A stretch of DNA of 52,839 bases from Gammaproteobacteria bacterium UBA1119 (GTDB taxonomy: Bacteria; Pseudomonadota; Gammaproteobacteria; Pseudomonadales; Azotimanducaceae). Location: assembly GCA_002313255.1 (NCBI GenBank), contig DCBA01000070.1:1-52839 (forward strand), written 5' to 3'. Below the pieces are notes generated by a model. The model made no database searches and was not told the DNA's origin. It was given only the letters and a program-made list of their open reading frames with translations. Shown here piece after piece: positions 1 to 8,977 of this stretch. Position numbers and translations under genes: made by a program. Numbering within the stretch: position 1 is the first letter of the stretch; each line of letters opens with the position of its first letter.

Positions 1-627
1 CAACGCACCCCGATTCGAACGGATATCAATGTCCCCGTTTTTGTCGTCAACTCCGAGACCGAGGCAGAAGCCTATCTACCCGCAAGACAGCCTGATTCAA
101 AAACCTTTCGACTTTGGGAAGTCGCGGGCACCTCGCACGTCACCGTACCCCGATCCATGGCGGCTTCCGGAGGCGCAGAAGGACCCAATTGGATGTCTTA
201 CCAACCCGCGTACCAAGCAGCCATACGGCATACCCGCAATTGGATCGTCTCTGACGTTGAGCCCCCAAGGATGCCCCGTATTGCCATGACCAACGTGCAA
301 ACCGGTCGAAAAACTATCGAGCGTGATACCAACGGCAACGCCGTCGGCGGCATTCGATTACCCGACCTAGCTGTCCCAACCGCCCGTCATCGTGGCGCCG
401 GCCGATTTGGAGGGGGCGGCAACAATCGCTTCGCGTTTCTCTACGGCTTGTCGCAAGACTTCGATGCCGAAAAACTCGCGAAGTTATATCCGAACCGTAG
501 CGTCTTCCTCGAGAAGTATGAACGTGAAGTTGACCGGTGCGTCGAAGAAGGAGTAATTCTTGCCGATGATGTACCGGGCATGCGCAGCCGCGTTACCCAA
601 TGGGCTCAGACGTTGCCCGCCGGTTAA
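1..627 (+). CDS. alpha/beta hydrolase domain protein, 3' part only
   Basis: The reading frame is open from the first base of the window and ends with TAA at 627, so the 5' end lies outside. The visible 208 residues look like the C-terminal part of the 'alpha/beta hydrolase domain' family of large bacterial esterase-like proteins. Near the start is a strand followed by an acidic residue (VFVVNSETE), then EVAGTSHV, whose His (codon 136-138) would be the catalytic His. Later comes a stretch resembling the family's RDxxGNAxGGIRLP block, here DTNGNAVGGIRLPD, then VPTAR. The nucleophile region is not in view and the substrate is unknown. The family assignment rests on remembered motifs. Confidence 0.7.
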   Translation, partial: QRTPIRTDINVPVFVVNSETEAEAYLPARQPDSKTFRLWEVAGTSHVTVPRSMAASGGAEGPNWMSYQPAYQAAIRHTRNWIVSDVEPPRMPRIAMTNVQTGRKTIERDTNGNAVGGIRLPDLAVPTARHRGAGRFGGGGNNRFAFLYGLSQDFDAEKLAKLYPNRSVFLEKYEREVDRCVEEGVILADDVPGMRSRVTQWAQTLPAG

Positions 628-654
628 TCGTCGCCAGTTCAACACTACGTGATC

Positions 655-834
655 ATGGAAAAACCTTCGCGTAAACGATTCATCGACGTGTTATTTAGCG
701 AAAGTTTGGTTGCCCTGATCGCGGTACTTGTTTTCAGCCTGTCCGTTTCCGCCCTTTTTGTTGTTCTCTCTTGGATTACGTACCGAGACCGCTACGGCAT
801 CTCGTTGTTCGAATTTTTAGGATTCGCTTTCTGA
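655..834 (+). CDS. small single-pass membrane protein, hypothetical
   Basis: This is a 59-residue ORF from ATG 655; a GTG at 649 would add two residues. A basic N-terminus (KPSRKR) is followed by one strongly hydrophobic segment at about residues 16-40 and a short C-terminal tail with YRDRYG. That layout suits a single transmembrane helix with its N-terminus in the cytoplasm. It lies 27 bp after the hydrolase gene and converges on rpoD. I see no clear Shine-Dalgarno sequence, and I recognise no family. Support is its hydrophobic pattern and lack of a competing gene. Confidence 0.4.
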   Translation: MEKPSRKRFIDVLFSESLVALIAVLVFSLSVSALFVVLSWITYRDRYGISLFEFLGFAF

Positions 835-903
835 ACATAGAGCCCACTTGGGGCCCTTGATCGATCTACCGATCCATCCTCAGAACTAAACTGCAGCGTT
901 AAG

Positions 904-915
904 GCAGCATGCTGC
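904..915. repeat. 12-bp perfect palindrome between convergent genes
   Basis: GCAGCATGCTGC is a perfect 12-bp inverted repeat in the 128-bp gap between the small membrane ORF and the end of rpoD. It may be a protein-binding site or part of a weak terminator, but no T-tract follows on either strand. The rest of the gap holds a weak GCCC/GGGC hairpin near 842-854 and nothing else I can support. Confidence 0.3.
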
Positions 916-962
916 ACGGAACAGCGCTCAGACCGTCCGAGGGCGCAAAAACCGAACCGTCC

Positions 963-2909
963 TTAAACAGGGCTCTGATTTTCGGAAAACAGTTCGTCCA
1001 AAAAGGAGCGAAGATGTTCGGACCGGCTCGGGTGACGAAGTTTCCGCAAGGCTTTGGCCTCGATTTGACGAATCCGCTCGCGCGTCACGTCGAACTGTTT
1101 ACCTACTTCCTCAAGGGTATGGTCAGTATTCATATCGATACCAAAACGCATTCGCAGAACTTTGGCTTCTCTCGTTGTCAGACCACCAAGCACCTCTCGG
1201 GTCGCTTCTTTCAATCCTTCGTCGGTAGCCAATTCGATCGGTGATCCGATGGTTGCATCCTCGATGAAATCGCCGAGGTGCGAATCCTCGTCATCGCCGA
1301 TGGGCGTTTCCATGGAAATCGGTTCTTTCGCAATCTTTAACACACGACGGACCTTATCCTCCGGCATTTCCATCCGCACACCCAGCTCTTCCGGCGTAGG
1401 TTCCCTTCCCATTTCCTGGAGCATTTGGCGCGATACCCGGTTTAGCTTGTTGATGGTCTCAATCATATGCACGGGAATCCGAATCGTCCGTGCCTGGTCA
1501 GCAATCGACCGAGTAATCGCTTGACGAATCCACCAAGTCGCATAGGTCGAAAACTTGTATCCCCTGCGGTATTCGAACTTATCAACCGCCTTCATGAGGC
1601 CGATATTTCCTTCTTGGATGAGGTCTAGAAACTGCAAACCACGGTTCGTGTACTTCTTGGCAATGGAAATGACGAGGCGCAAATTGGCTTCGACCATATC
1701 CTTCTTTGCGCGCCTTGCTTTGGCTTCCCCAACCGACATACGGCGATTAATGTCTTTGATTTCAGCCACGCTCAGTTCGCATTCGTCCGTAATCTGCTTA
1801 AGTCTTTTCTGAGCACGGACGATATCGTCCTTCACCGCGCCCAATCCTTTGCTGTAACCGTGCTTTCCTTTGATGTGGCGAGCAACCCAAGCAATCGACA
1901 GTTCGCCTCCTCCCTGAAATTCTTTCAGAAAGATTTTGCGCGGCATGCACGCTTCGCGTACACAAAGCGACATGATCGCGCGTTCGTGATGTCGTACGCG
2001 ATTCAAGGTTCCACGCGCGAGCATCACGATCAGATCGAAATGTCTCGGAACCAGTTTGAACGGTGAAAAGGCGACACTCAGCTTATCAAGATCGACCTTC
2101 GCTACCTTCGTGGTTCTTCCTTTTTCAGCCTTAACCGTCTTCTGAGACTTGTTATAAGCGCGTTTAAGGGCGGTAAATCGCCGCTTCGCTTCTATCGGAT
2201 CCGGTCCCTTCGGTCCTTCCTCTTCGTCGTCATCATCTTTCTTATCTTTAGCCGTTGGGTCGACTTGCGGAGCGGCCGCGACAACATCGGTCGGTTCCAG
2301 GTACCCAATCAACAAGTCACTGAGTTGATCTTCGGCGCGCACCTCATCGTATGTGTCAAGAATGTACTCCACCGGTCCAGGAAAGAGAGCCAACGCCGAA
2401 AGAATGTCACGAATGCCCTCTTCGATCCTTTTAGCAATGACGATTTCGCCTTCGCGGGTCAAAAGTTCGACGGTTCCCATTTCGCGCATGTACATCCGTA
2501 CAGGATCGGTTGTTCGGCCAACTTCCGTCTCCACAGCGGCAAGCGCGGCGGCAGCCTCTTCCGCCGCCAACTCGTCGGCAGTGTTATCACCCGCATTTAA
2601 TAGGTCATCGGCGTCTGGGGCAGTCTCATAAACTGTGATCCCCATGTCATTGATCATCCGGATGATGTCTTCGATCTGATCCGGATCGCTAACATCCTCG
2701 GGAAGATGATCGTTCACCTCAGCGTAGGTTAAGAACCCTTGCTCTTTACCCTTTGCAATCAAATCTCTCAAACGCGACTCTTCCTTTTGTCCCGTTTGAA
2801 CCAATGCAGGCAATATTCTCGCTTTCTTTGCCTCTTTCGCTTTCTTTGCGTCTTTCGCTTTCTTTGCGTCTTTCGCTTTCTTTGTCTCTTTCGCTTTCTG
2901 TGTGGCCAT
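963..2909 (-). CDS. rpoD: RNA polymerase primary sigma factor RpoD (sigma-70)
   Basis: Primary sigma factor, 648 residues (E. coli RpoD is 613), which directs RNA polymerase to housekeeping promoters. In order: a Lys/Ala-rich repeat tail (residues 1-30); region 1.1 with [13 protein letters not shown]; region 1.2 with [11 protein letters not shown]; an acidic non-conserved stretch (KDDDDEEE); region 2 with [17 protein letters not shown] and [14 protein letters not shown] for -10 recognition and melting; region 3; and region 4 at about 577-629 with the helix-turn-helix [18 protein letters not shown] for -35 recognition. The start is ATG 2909, preceded by GAGG five bases upstream. It is the last gene of rpsU-yqeY-dnaG-rpoD and has a possible own promoter. 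The oddity is the N-terminal tail, encoded by an 18-bp tandem repeat. Confidence 0.98.
   Translation of the reverse strand: MATQKAKETKKAKDAKKAKDAKKAKEAKKARILPALVQTGQKEESRLRDLIAKGKEQGFLTYAEVNDHLPEDVSDPDQIEDIIRMINDMGITVYETAPDADDLLNAGDNTADELAAEEAAAALAAVETEVGRTTDPVRMYMREMGTVELLTREGEIVIAKRIEEGIRDILSALALFPGPVEYILDTYDEVRAEDQLSDLLIGYLEPTDVVAAAPQVDPTAKDKKDDDDEEEGPKGPDPIEAKRRFTALKRAYNKSQKTVKAEKGRTTKVAKVDLDKLSVAFSPFKLVPRHFDLIVMLARGTLNRVRHHERAIMSLCVREACMPRKIFLKEFQGGGELSIAWVARHIKGKHGYSKGLGAVKDDIVRAQKRLKQITDECELSVAEIKDINRRMSVGEAKARRAKKDMVEANLRLVISIAKKYTNRGLQFLDLIQEGNIGLMKAVDKFEYRRGYKFSTYATWWIRQAITRSIADQARTIRIPVHMIETINKLNRVSRQMLQEMGREPTPEELGVRMEMPEDKVRRVLKIAKEPISMETPIGDDEDSHLGDFIEDATIGSPIELATDEGLKEATREVLGGLTTREAKVLRMRFGIDMNTDHTLEEVGKQFDVTRERIRQIEAKALRKLRHPSRSEHLRSFLDELFSENQSPV
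2821..2901. repeat. 18-bp tandem repeat inside the 5' end of rpoD
   Basis: Four consecutive 18-bp units (2821-2838, 2839-2856, 2857-2874, 2875-2892) follow the consensus GCTTTCTTTGCGTCTTTC, with a degenerate fifth copy to about 2901. Units two and three are identical. On the minus strand they encode hexapeptides of the form (D/E)AKKAK at the RpoD N-terminus. Because 18 bp is six codons, gain or loss of whole units would keep the frame, so the array could change length without inactivating the gene. Confidence 0.85.
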
Positions 2910-2972
2910 ATAACCTCAAGGTGAACGTCGGCTGAAGCAACTATTTTCCAAACTCAGCCCGCTAAACCCCCC

Positions 2973-2978
2973 ATTATA
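2973..2978 (-). promoter_or_regulatory. candidate -10 element upstream of rpoD
   Basis: On the minus strand the hexamer TATAAT, a perfect sigma-70 -10 consensus, lies about 65 bp upstream of the rpoD start, in the 110-bp gap after dnaG. No good TTGACA-like -35 sits 16-18 bp upstream and no TGn extension is present. An internal promoter for the sigma gene is common in this operon, but this one rests on the -10 match alone. Confidence 0.35.
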
Positions 2979-3019
2979 GCCGTTGACACGTTGGTTTTTG
3001 AGCCCCAATGAGAAAAATT

Positions 3020-4762
3020 CTAAGGCGTCTCAGAAACATTCCCTGTATCGGTTGCACGACGCGCCTTCCAATAAACGGCCAATCGTTCCGATGAATCGTC
3101 TTCGTGCAAATCCCGAGCCAGAGCTCGATGAGCATCTCTACTACGCTCTTCTAGCAACCGATACACCCCGTCAATAAATTCGTTTCGCAACGCAGCACCT
3201 GCCAGCGACGGGGTCGTGGCGGTTAACCCAACCATTACTTCGTGCGCCGGTTCGCCGACAAAGCTCGCGAGGATTGTGCTGGTATCCGTCAAATTTTTCT
3301 CCAACACCCTTTTTAATAACTGGGGAAATAGCGTGTCGCTCGAGGCCGCAAATAGCTCCTCTCGAATTTCTGGCGAAAGATCTTCTGCGATTGCCGGTTC
3401 GTGCAGGAGATAGCCCATCAATTTCCGCGCGATTTTTGACTCGGGAGGGACCGTTGTGGATTGGTTAGGACGTGTCTGAAATGAAACCCCCACCTGCTTT
3501 TCGATCGCGGCGATCGATATTTGCGCTTCTTGACTCAATCGTTCGACCATCATGCGCCGGTAAAGACCGTTCGGGAGTTTTCCGATCAACGGTAGCGCGA
3601 GATCGGCTAGTCGGGCCCTAGCGTCCATGCTCAAAAGGTCGAGCCCGGCGCCGATCTCCTTAAAAAAATAATCCCCAGCCGAAACCGAAGCTTCAACAAG
3701 TTGTTTAAATTTCGCCTCGCCTTCTGACCGAATGAGCGTATCGGGGTCGTCTCCCTCACCAACAAACATGAAACGAAGTTGGCGACCCTCGTGCAGCACA
3801 GGAAAGGCCGAGGAAAGTGCTTTCCAGGCAGCGGCGCGACCTGCTGAATCGCCGTCAAAGCAGCAGACAATTTCCCGCGTGTACCGAAATAACTTCTCAA
3901 AATGTACTTGGCTGGTAGCCGTTCCCAACGTGGCAACGACATTGGGAACCCCATGTTGGGCCAGCGCTACGACATCCATGTAGCCTTCGACCACAAGCAA
4001 TCTTGGCAGTTCTCGCAACGCGCGGCGTGCCTCAAACAGCCCATACAATTCTCGGCTCTTTTGAAATACTTCAGTCTCTGGCGAATTGAGATACTTGGGC
4101 TTCTCGTCACCGAGGACCCGACCCCCAAATCCAACCACCCGCCCCCGGGTGTCTCTGATTGGAAAGGTAATTCGCTCTCTGAAGCGATCGTAAACGCGTC
4201 CCGCGTCGTTGCGGACGAGTAATCCCGCATCAACAAGCTTGTTCTCAGGGAACTGCGCGAGGGCCGATTTCAAGCCATCCCAACCCGCGGGCGCAAATCC
4301 AATGCCGAAATCACGTGCGGCGACACCGGTCACTCCTCGATCCCGTAAGTATTCGATAGCATTTCCACTCAAAACATGATCACGAATAACGGATCGATAG
4401 TAACGATCCGCCGATGACAGAATCTCGTACAAATCGGTGTCGACGGGTTTCTGTATCCCCGCCTCGCGGGGCACCTCGACTCCCGCTATCCGCGCTAGCG
4501 TTTCAATGGCTTCAACGAATTCAAGGCGCTCATACTCCATAAGAAAGCGCAGCGAAGTCCCGGTCGCACCACAACCAAAACAGTAATAGAACTGCTTTTC
4601 CGAGTTAACGCTGAACGATGGCGTCTTTTCTTCGTGAAAAGGGCAAAGGGCTTGTAGATTCTTGCCGGCACGTTTTAGCGAAACCCGCGAATCAATCACC
4701 TCGACAATGTCGACCCGCTCGATCAGATCGTTAATAAACGATTGAGGGATCCGTCCAGGCAT
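3020..4762 (-). CDS. dnaG: DNA primase DnaG
   Basis: Makes RNA primers for DNA replication, 580 residues. The N-terminal CHC2 zinc finger is visible (C40, H43, C61, C64 in CPFHEEKTPSF...CFGCGATG). The catalytic core follows with the Toprim signature LLVVEGYMDVVAL and the acidic CCFDGDSAGR motif. The last third corresponds to the DnaB-helicase-binding domain. I chose ATG 4762 over the adjacent TTG at 4765 because ATG is preferred and the family begins close to MPGRIPQSFI. It lies 27 bp after yqeY and 110 bp before rpoD, all in one direction, as expected for the macromolecular-synthesis operon. Confidence 0.97.
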   Translation of the reverse strand: MPGRIPQSFINDLIERVDIVEVIDSRVSLKRAGKNLQALCPFHEEKTPSFSVNSEKQFYYCFGCGATGTSLRFLMEYERLEFVEAIETLARIAGVEVPREAGIQKPVDTDLYEILSSADRYYRSVIRDHVLSGNAIEYLRDRGVTGVAARDFGIGFAPAGWDGLKSALAQFPENKLVDAGLLVRNDAGRVYDRFRERITFPIRDTRGRVVGFGGRVLGDEKPKYLNSPETEVFQKSRELYGLFEARRALRELPRLLVVEGYMDVVALAQHGVPNVVATLGTATSQVHFEKLFRYTREIVCCFDGDSAGRAAAWKALSSAFPVLHEGRQLRFMFVGEGDDPDTLIRSEGEAKFKQLVEASVSAGDYFFKEIGAGLDLLSMDARARLADLALPLIGKLPNGLYRRMMVERLSQEAQISIAAIEKQVGVSFQTRPNQSTTVPPESKIARKLMGYLLHEPAIAEDLSPEIREELFAASSDTLFPQLLKRVLEKNLTDTSTILASFVGEPAHEVMVGLTATTPSLAGAALRNEFIDGVYRLLEERSRDAHRALARDLHEDDSSERLAVYWKARRATDTGNVSETP

Positions 4763-4789
4763 CAACTCAGCTTACCTAAGTCGCCGAGA

Positions 4790-5245
4790 TTACGCTCGGT
4801 TCAGTTGCGCCTTTACCCGTTGGCTTACCGCCCCCATATCTGCTTTACCCGTTAGCGCGTCTTTAAGATGCGCCATAACTTTACCCATGTCGCTCATTGT
4901 TTCCGCACCGGTCACCTCAACGGCTTTTTTTACCGCGATAACTATATCGGCTTCCGACATTTGGGCCGGCATAAATGATTCGATGAGATTGATCTCAAAG
5001 CGTTCCTGTCCCGCCAAATCTTCACGCCCCGCCGCCTCGTATTGTTCCAACGAATCGCGTCGCTGTTTCAGCATCTTATTGAGAATGGAGAGTACCGCCG
5101 TATCGCTTAGCGTCTTCCTCTCATCCACCTCAAACTGCTTTAAAGCAGCATTGATTAGACGTAGTGCACCGAGCTGCTGGCGTTCACGTGCACGCATCGC
5201 GCGCTTGGTCGCGTCTTGGATACACTGCTTCAGTTGGCTACCCAT
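4790..5245 (-). CDS. yqeY: GatB/YqeY domain protein
   Basis: A 151-residue protein of the YqeY family, which resembles the tail domain of the amidotransferase subunit GatB. Family features include the N-terminal helix with KQCIQDATKRAMRARE, the TLSDTAVLSILNKMLKQRRDSLEQYEAAGR block, the ESFMPAQMSE motif, and the C-terminal MGKVMAHLKDALTGKADMGAVSQRVK. The molecular role is not settled; a tRNA-related function is suspected from the GatB similarity. It lies between rpsU and dnaG, a common arrangement in gammaproteobacteria. The length is typical. Confidence 0.93.
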   Translation of the reverse strand: MGSQLKQCIQDATKRAMRARERQQLGALRLINAALKQFEVDERKTLSDTAVLSILNKMLKQRRDSLEQYEAAGREDLAGQERFEINLIESFMPAQMSEADIVIAVKKAVEVTGAETMSDMGKVMAHLKDALTGKADMGAVSQRVKAQLNRA

Positions 5246-5269
5246 GGCGGGGCCGGAAGAGACTCCGGC

Positions 5270-5485
5270 TTAGTACGACTTTTCGAACCGCTTTGATTCG
5301 CGCTGCAATTTCTTCAGGTGGCGTTTGACCGCTGCGGCAGCTTTGCGCTTTCGAACAGCAGTCGGCTTCTCGTAAAATTCGCGACGGCGCACCTCGGAAA
5401 GGATGCCGGCTTTCTCGCACGAGCGCTTGAATCGTCTCAGGGCAATATCGAAGGGCTCGTTTTCTCGGACTTTTACGGTCGGCAT
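5270..5485 (-). CDS. rpsU: 30S ribosomal protein S21
   Basis: The 71-residue product is a classic S21: it begins [26 protein letters not shown] and ends in a basic tail rich in KR and KK ([18 protein letters not shown]). S21 sits on the small subunit near the mRNA exit platform and helps initiation. It is the first gene of the rpsU-yqeY-dnaG-rpoD operon and is divergent from tsaD with 72 bp between the start codons. Start ATG 5485 gives the standard family length. Confidence 0.98.
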   Translation of the reverse strand: MPTVKVRENEPFDIALRRFKRSCEKAGILSEVRRREFYEKPTAVRKRKAAAAVKRHLKKLQRESKRFEKSY

Positions 5486-5510
5486 GCGTCAGCTCGAAAA
5501 ATGGGCCGCG

Positions 5511-5540
5511 AGTGTACCCATAAAGGTGGCAAAATGTAAA
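5511..5540 (-). promoter_or_regulatory. candidate sigma-70 promoter for the rpsU operon
   Basis: On the minus strand, TTTACA (5540-5535) and TACACT (5516-5511) are separated by 18 bp and lie just upstream of rpsU. Both hexamers match the sigma-70 consensus at four or more positions. This would leave a leader of roughly 20 bases before the start codon. It shares the divergent gap with tsaD, whose own promoter is not evident. Confidence 0.45.
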
Positions 5541-5557
5541 TCTGACGGAGGAACCAC

Positions 5558-6592
5558 ATGCGCGTTCTTGGAATCGAAACATCGTGCGATGAAACCGGTA
5601 TTGCCGTTTTCGATTCGGATGAGGGATTGATCGCCGATGCGATTTATAGCCAGGCCGAAATGCATGCGCGCTTTGGTGGAGTCGTTCCGGAGCTCGCCTC
5701 ACGAGATCATATTCGTAAGACTCTTCCTCTCATTCGCGAAGTTCTCTCTTTGGGTAACCTTGAGAAGGGCGATCTCGACGCAGTCGCTTATACGTCCGGG
5801 CCCGGTTTAGTAGGCGCGCTTATGGTCGGCGCTACAATCGGTCGAAGCTTTGCCTGGGCTCGCGGTCTGCCGGCTATCGGAGTCCACCACATGGAAGGCC
5901 ACCTACTCGCCCCTCTGCTTTCAGAAATAAAACCCTCGTTGCCATTTGTTGCTCTATTGGTTTCCGGCGGTCATACCCAACTGGTCCGAGTTGACGCCAT
6001 TGGACGCTATACCTTGATGGGCGAATCCCTTGATGACGCCGCCGGGGAGGCGTTTGATAAGACAGCCAAGCTGCTCGGTCTCGGCTATCCCGGCGGACCG
6101 GCGTTGGCAGCTCTCGCCGAATCTGGCCGGCCTGGTCGTTTCACTTTCCCCAAACCCATGACGGATCGACCGGGTCTGGATTTCAGTTTCAGCGGTCTTA
6201 AAACCGCGGCAATGACGACCATACGTAACATCGATAATCTCAGCGAAAGTGACCGAGCCGATATTGCGAACGCTTTTGAGGAAGCGGTAGTAGAGACTTT
6301 GACAATTAAGTGCGTACGCGCTTTGGAACAGGCGTCTTTATCCGACCTGGTGATCGCCGGAGGCGTGGCTGCAAATCAGCGACTACGCGAACGTCTTAGC
6401 CAATCCGTAGAACACGTCTTCTACGCCCCTGCGAGCCTGTGTACCGACAACGGGGCGATGATCGCTTTCGCTGGGCACGAGCGTTTACGAGCAGGGTTTT
6501 CGGAACCGCTCGTCATTCGGACACATGCGAGGTGGTCGATGGAAGAATTGCCCGAAGTCAAGGTTCCCGACAATCAGCAAGGATCTTCATAA
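5558..6592 (+). CDS. tsaD: tRNA N6-threonylcarbamoyladenosine transferase TsaD
   Basis: TsaD transfers the threonylcarbamoyl group to A37 of ANN-decoding tRNAs, working with TsaB, TsaC and TsaE. The 344 residues match the usual length. Visible: [19 protein letters not shown] (ASKHA ATP-binding strand), the metal-binding [46 protein letters not shown] and [13 protein letters not shown]. The start ATG 5558 follows GACGGAGG at good spacing. It is divergent from rpsU, a common gammaproteobacterial arrangement, and converges on cca with only 23 bp between. The usual neighbours plsY and folB are absent here. Confidence 0.98.
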   Translation: MRVLGIETSCDETGIAVFDSDEGLIADAIYSQAEMHARFGGVVPELASRDHIRKTLPLIREVLSLGNLEKGDLDAVAYTSGPGLVGALMVGATIGRSFAWARGLPAIGVHHMEGHLLAPLLSEIKPSLPFVALLVSGGHTQLVRVDAIGRYTLMGESLDDAAGEAFDKTAKLLGLGYPGGPALAALAESGRPGRFTFPKPMTDRPGLDFSFSGLKTAAMTTIRNIDNLSESDRADIANAFEEAVVETLTIKCVRALEQASLSDLVIAGGVAANQRLRERLSQSVEHVFYAPASLCTDNGAMIAFAGHERLRAGFSEPLVIRTHARWSMEELPEVKVPDNQQGSS

Positions 6593-6615
6593 ATATTTAA
6601 AACCGTCAGATTCGA

Positions 6616-7698
6616 CTACGTTGCAGCAGATCGCGAAACAAGACTAATAAATCGTTCATGGGGCGTCTTTTCAATCATCTCCAGGCGAGCCGTTCGCAAC
6701 GCTTTTCCATACGCACGCCCTTCCGCTCCAGTGACCTTCAGTCCTGCAAGTTCTTTTGCGAAATAGCGTAATTCCGTCAGATCGATTTTTTCGCACGACT
6801 CGATGAGACTGAATATATCGTCGGCACCGTCTCCATTACGGAATGCTCCAATACCCTGTAAATGCTCCAGAAATCCCTCCGATCCAAGTTTAGAAGGTTC
6901 AATGAGTTGTCGGCCCCGGCGTGCCAGCACGGTCGCCGCGCGACTGACCCGGCGAGGTACCTTCAGTCGATTAACGAAGCGCGAAGTGACTGTCTCAGTA
7001 TGATTCCAACCGACCGTCGCTAGCGAGAACGATCCCCGTAAATCTTGGCGTCTAAACAACTCCGTTAGCGCTTCTAGATCGATATCGTCGAACCACGGTT
7101 GACGCGCATCCACCTCATGAAGCGTTGCAAAAAAACGCCACGGCGCAGTTTGGTCCGCGGCTTTCGCCCACTCCATCCATATCCGTTCCGCGGGAAGATC
7201 TGCGAGTTCCTTGACCATCGTTCGCATAAGCTCCGCGGTTTCCGTTTCCACCGTAAACTCCGGGAATGTCGCGGCAAACCGGGCAACCCTGAAGACTCTC
7301 AACGGATCTTCACTAAATGCGTCGGAGACGTGTCGGAGTATTTTGCTTGCCAAGTCGTTACAACCGCCATACGGATCTATCAAACCATTATCTGAATTTC
7401 GAGCCATCGCATTGATAGTGAGGTCCCGACGTCGGAGATCGTCTTCGAGCGTTACTTCTGACCCAACCTGCCAATCAAACCCCTTATGGCCCCGACCTTG
7501 CTTTCGCTCTGTTCGAGCTAGGGCGTATTCCTCGCCGGTTTCCGGGTGCAAATACACGGGAAAATCGCGTCCGACTTGCCGAAATCCTCGGCCGCGCATG
7601 TCACGCTCGGTTGCACCGACCACCACCCAGTCCCGCTCTCTAACATGTCGCCCCAAGAGCTGGTCGCGAACAGCGCCGCCGACGAGATACGTTTGCAT
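6616..7698 (-). CDS. cca: CCA-adding tRNA nucleotidyltransferase
   Basis: Adds or repairs the 3' CCA of tRNAs. The 360-residue protein has the class II signature YLVGGAVRDQLLG followed by RERDWVVVGAT, whose acidic pair E-x-D would bind the catalytic metals; E. coli has D-x-D, and a Glu here is conservative. RDLTINAMA and the DPYGG and SEDPLRVFRVARFAA blocks follow. E. coli Cca is 412 residues with a C-terminal HD phosphohydrolase domain; this protein is shorter and shows no clear HD motif, so repair phosphatase activity is unlikely. I chose ATG 7698 over TTG 7701. It is last in the block that begins with lptD. Confidence 0.94.
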   Translation of the reverse strand: MQTYLVGGAVRDQLLGRHVRERDWVVVGATERDMRGRGFRQVGRDFPVYLHPETGEEYALARTERKQGRGHKGFDWQVGSEVTLEDDLRRRDLTINAMARNSDNGLIDPYGGCNDLASKILRHVSDAFSEDPLRVFRVARFAATFPEFTVETETAELMRTMVKELADLPAERIWMEWAKAADQTAPWRFFATLHEVDARQPWFDDIDLEALTELFRRQDLRGSFSLATVGWNHTETVTSRFVNRLKVPRRVSRAATVLARRGRQLIEPSKLGSEGFLEHLQGIGAFRNGDGADDIFSLIESCEKIDLTELRYFAKELAGLKVTGAEGRAYGKALRTARLEMIEKTPHERFISLVSRSAAT

Positions 7699-7785
7699 CA
7701 AATAAGCTACCAGATTGCTCGCAAATCCAGGTTACGAATAGCACGGCTCACGACATCGGGTCCAGCGCAACAGACCCGATATTCA

Positions 7786-8604
7786 TCAACATAAATCGTC
7801 GAGATCAGCTCGCTCCGGCCACTGAAATCGTCGCCCGTCGTCAAGACGCAGAGCCGTTAAATTGCGACCCCAAACACAACCCGTGTCGATCGCCGAAATG
7901 TGATCCACGCCCGTCTCCCCTTCAAGTGCTGCCCAATGTCCGAAAATGATGGGTTTATCAACACGTCGTTCGAATCTAAACCACGGTTCGTAACCTTCTG
8001 GGACACTAACCAACGCGCCCTTATGCGAAAATTCGAGCGCCCCATCCCCCGAAATCAACCTCATCCGCGTGAAATAATTGGTGATCACGCGGTGCCGATC
8101 CATTCCGAACAGGGAGTCTTTCCAGACTTCCGGGGCATTGCCATACACGTTCTCAAAATATTCTATGCAGGCCGAGCCACCTATCACCGTCTCAACTTCT
8201 CGAGCCGCAAACCGGGCGAACCCCAAATCCCAAATATGCGGGATCCCCGCGTGCACCATCACTTGTTTTTCGTCCTCATGCATTAACGGCAAGGTTCGCA
8301 GCCAATCTGCGAGTTGTTCACAATCGGGTGCGTGCAAAATATCATCCAAAGTATCGCCGTTTCTGGTCTCGTGACCACCGTAGAAAATCGCTAAGAGATG
8401 CAGATCGTGGTTACCAAGCACCATGATTGCGCATCTACCAAGATCGTGTACAAATCGGAGCGTTTCAAGCGACTGCGGCCCTCGATTCACGAGATCCCCA
8501 ACGAACCACAATCGATCGAGATCGCGGTCAAAGTTAATCTTCTCCAACAAGTACCGGAGGGTTTCGTAGCAACCCTGCACATCCCCGATAGCGTAGGTTG
8601 CCAA
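7786..8604 (-). CDS. apaH: symmetrical bis(5'-nucleosyl)-tetraphosphatase ApaH
   Basis: Hydrolyses Ap4A to two ADP, and may also remove Np4 caps from RNA. The 272 residues show the phosphoprotein-phosphatase-type metal motifs in order: YAIGDVQGCY (GDxxG), WFVGDLVNRGPQSLE (GDxVxRG) and VLGNHDLHLLA (GNHD), with later VHAGIPHIWD and IFGHWAALEG for the remaining metal and substrate ligands. The start is TTG 8604, four bases after the apaG stop; the next residues ATYAIGDVQG match the family start and no ATG lies nearby. Translation is probably coupled to apaG. Confidence 0.96.
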   Translation of the reverse strand: MATYAIGDVQGCYETLRYLLEKINFDRDLDRLWFVGDLVNRGPQSLETLRFVHDLGRCAIMVLGNHDLHLLAIFYGGHETRNGDTLDDILHAPDCEQLADWLRTLPLMHEDEKQVMVHAGIPHIWDLGFARFAAREVETVIGGSACIEYFENVYGNAPEVWKDSLFGMDRHRVITNYFTRMRLISGDGALEFSHKGALVSVPEGYEPWFRFERRVDKPIIFGHWAALEGETGVDHISAIDTGCVWGRNLTALRLDDGRRFQWPERADLDDLC

Positions 8605-8608
8605 AACC

Positions 8609-8977
8609 CTAATGAACTACGTTTGGAACCGCCAAGCTGAACGGTGGGATGGCGACTTGAAACAGAGCGCCATCGTCACCCTGGAATTCGTAATGACCTT
8701 CCATTGTCCCCACAGCGGTTTCAAGCACCGCTCCGCTGGTATAGCGAAACGCCTCGCCCGGGTTCAGCCTAGGTTGTTCGCCAACGACACCGGGCCCGTG
8801 GACTTCTTCTTTTTTTCCGTCTCCGTTCGTAATCAACCAATAGCGGTTGAGCAATTGCGACGGGGTAGAGCTATGGTTCGTTATGGTGATCGTGTAGGCA
8901 AAAAGATAGCGATTTGCTGATGGGTCAGACTCTGCCTGAATAAACCGTGTCTCGACCGCTACAACGATGTCACTCAA
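8609..8977 (-). CDS. apaG: ApaG (CorD) protein
   Basis: A 122-residue protein of the ApaG family, a small immunoglobulin-like beta sandwich whose role is unclear (linked in enterobacteria to cobalt and magnesium resistance). Visible: VETRFIQAESDP, FAYTITITNHS, LLNRYWLITNGDG, the glycine-rich VHGPGVVGEQPRLNPGEAFRYTSG and MEGHYEF. The frame stays open upstream to 9016, but I choose TTG 8977 because GGGGAGAAGG stands just before it and it overlaps the rsmA stop as TTGA, a typical coupling arrangement that gives the family length (E. coli 125). Confidence 0.93.
   Translation of the reverse strand: MSDIVVAVETRFIQAESDPSANRYLFAYTITITNHSSTPSQLLNRYWLITNGDGKKEEVHGPGVVGEQPRLNPGEAFRYTSGAVLETAVGTMEGHYEFQGDDGALFQVAIPPFSLAVPNVVH

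Noticed and set aside
2739..2940. Several open frames on both strands across the rpoD 5' end.
   Set aside because: They come from the low-complexity 18-bp repeat; their Arg/Ser/Glu or Leu/Ser runs have no start signals or family likeness.
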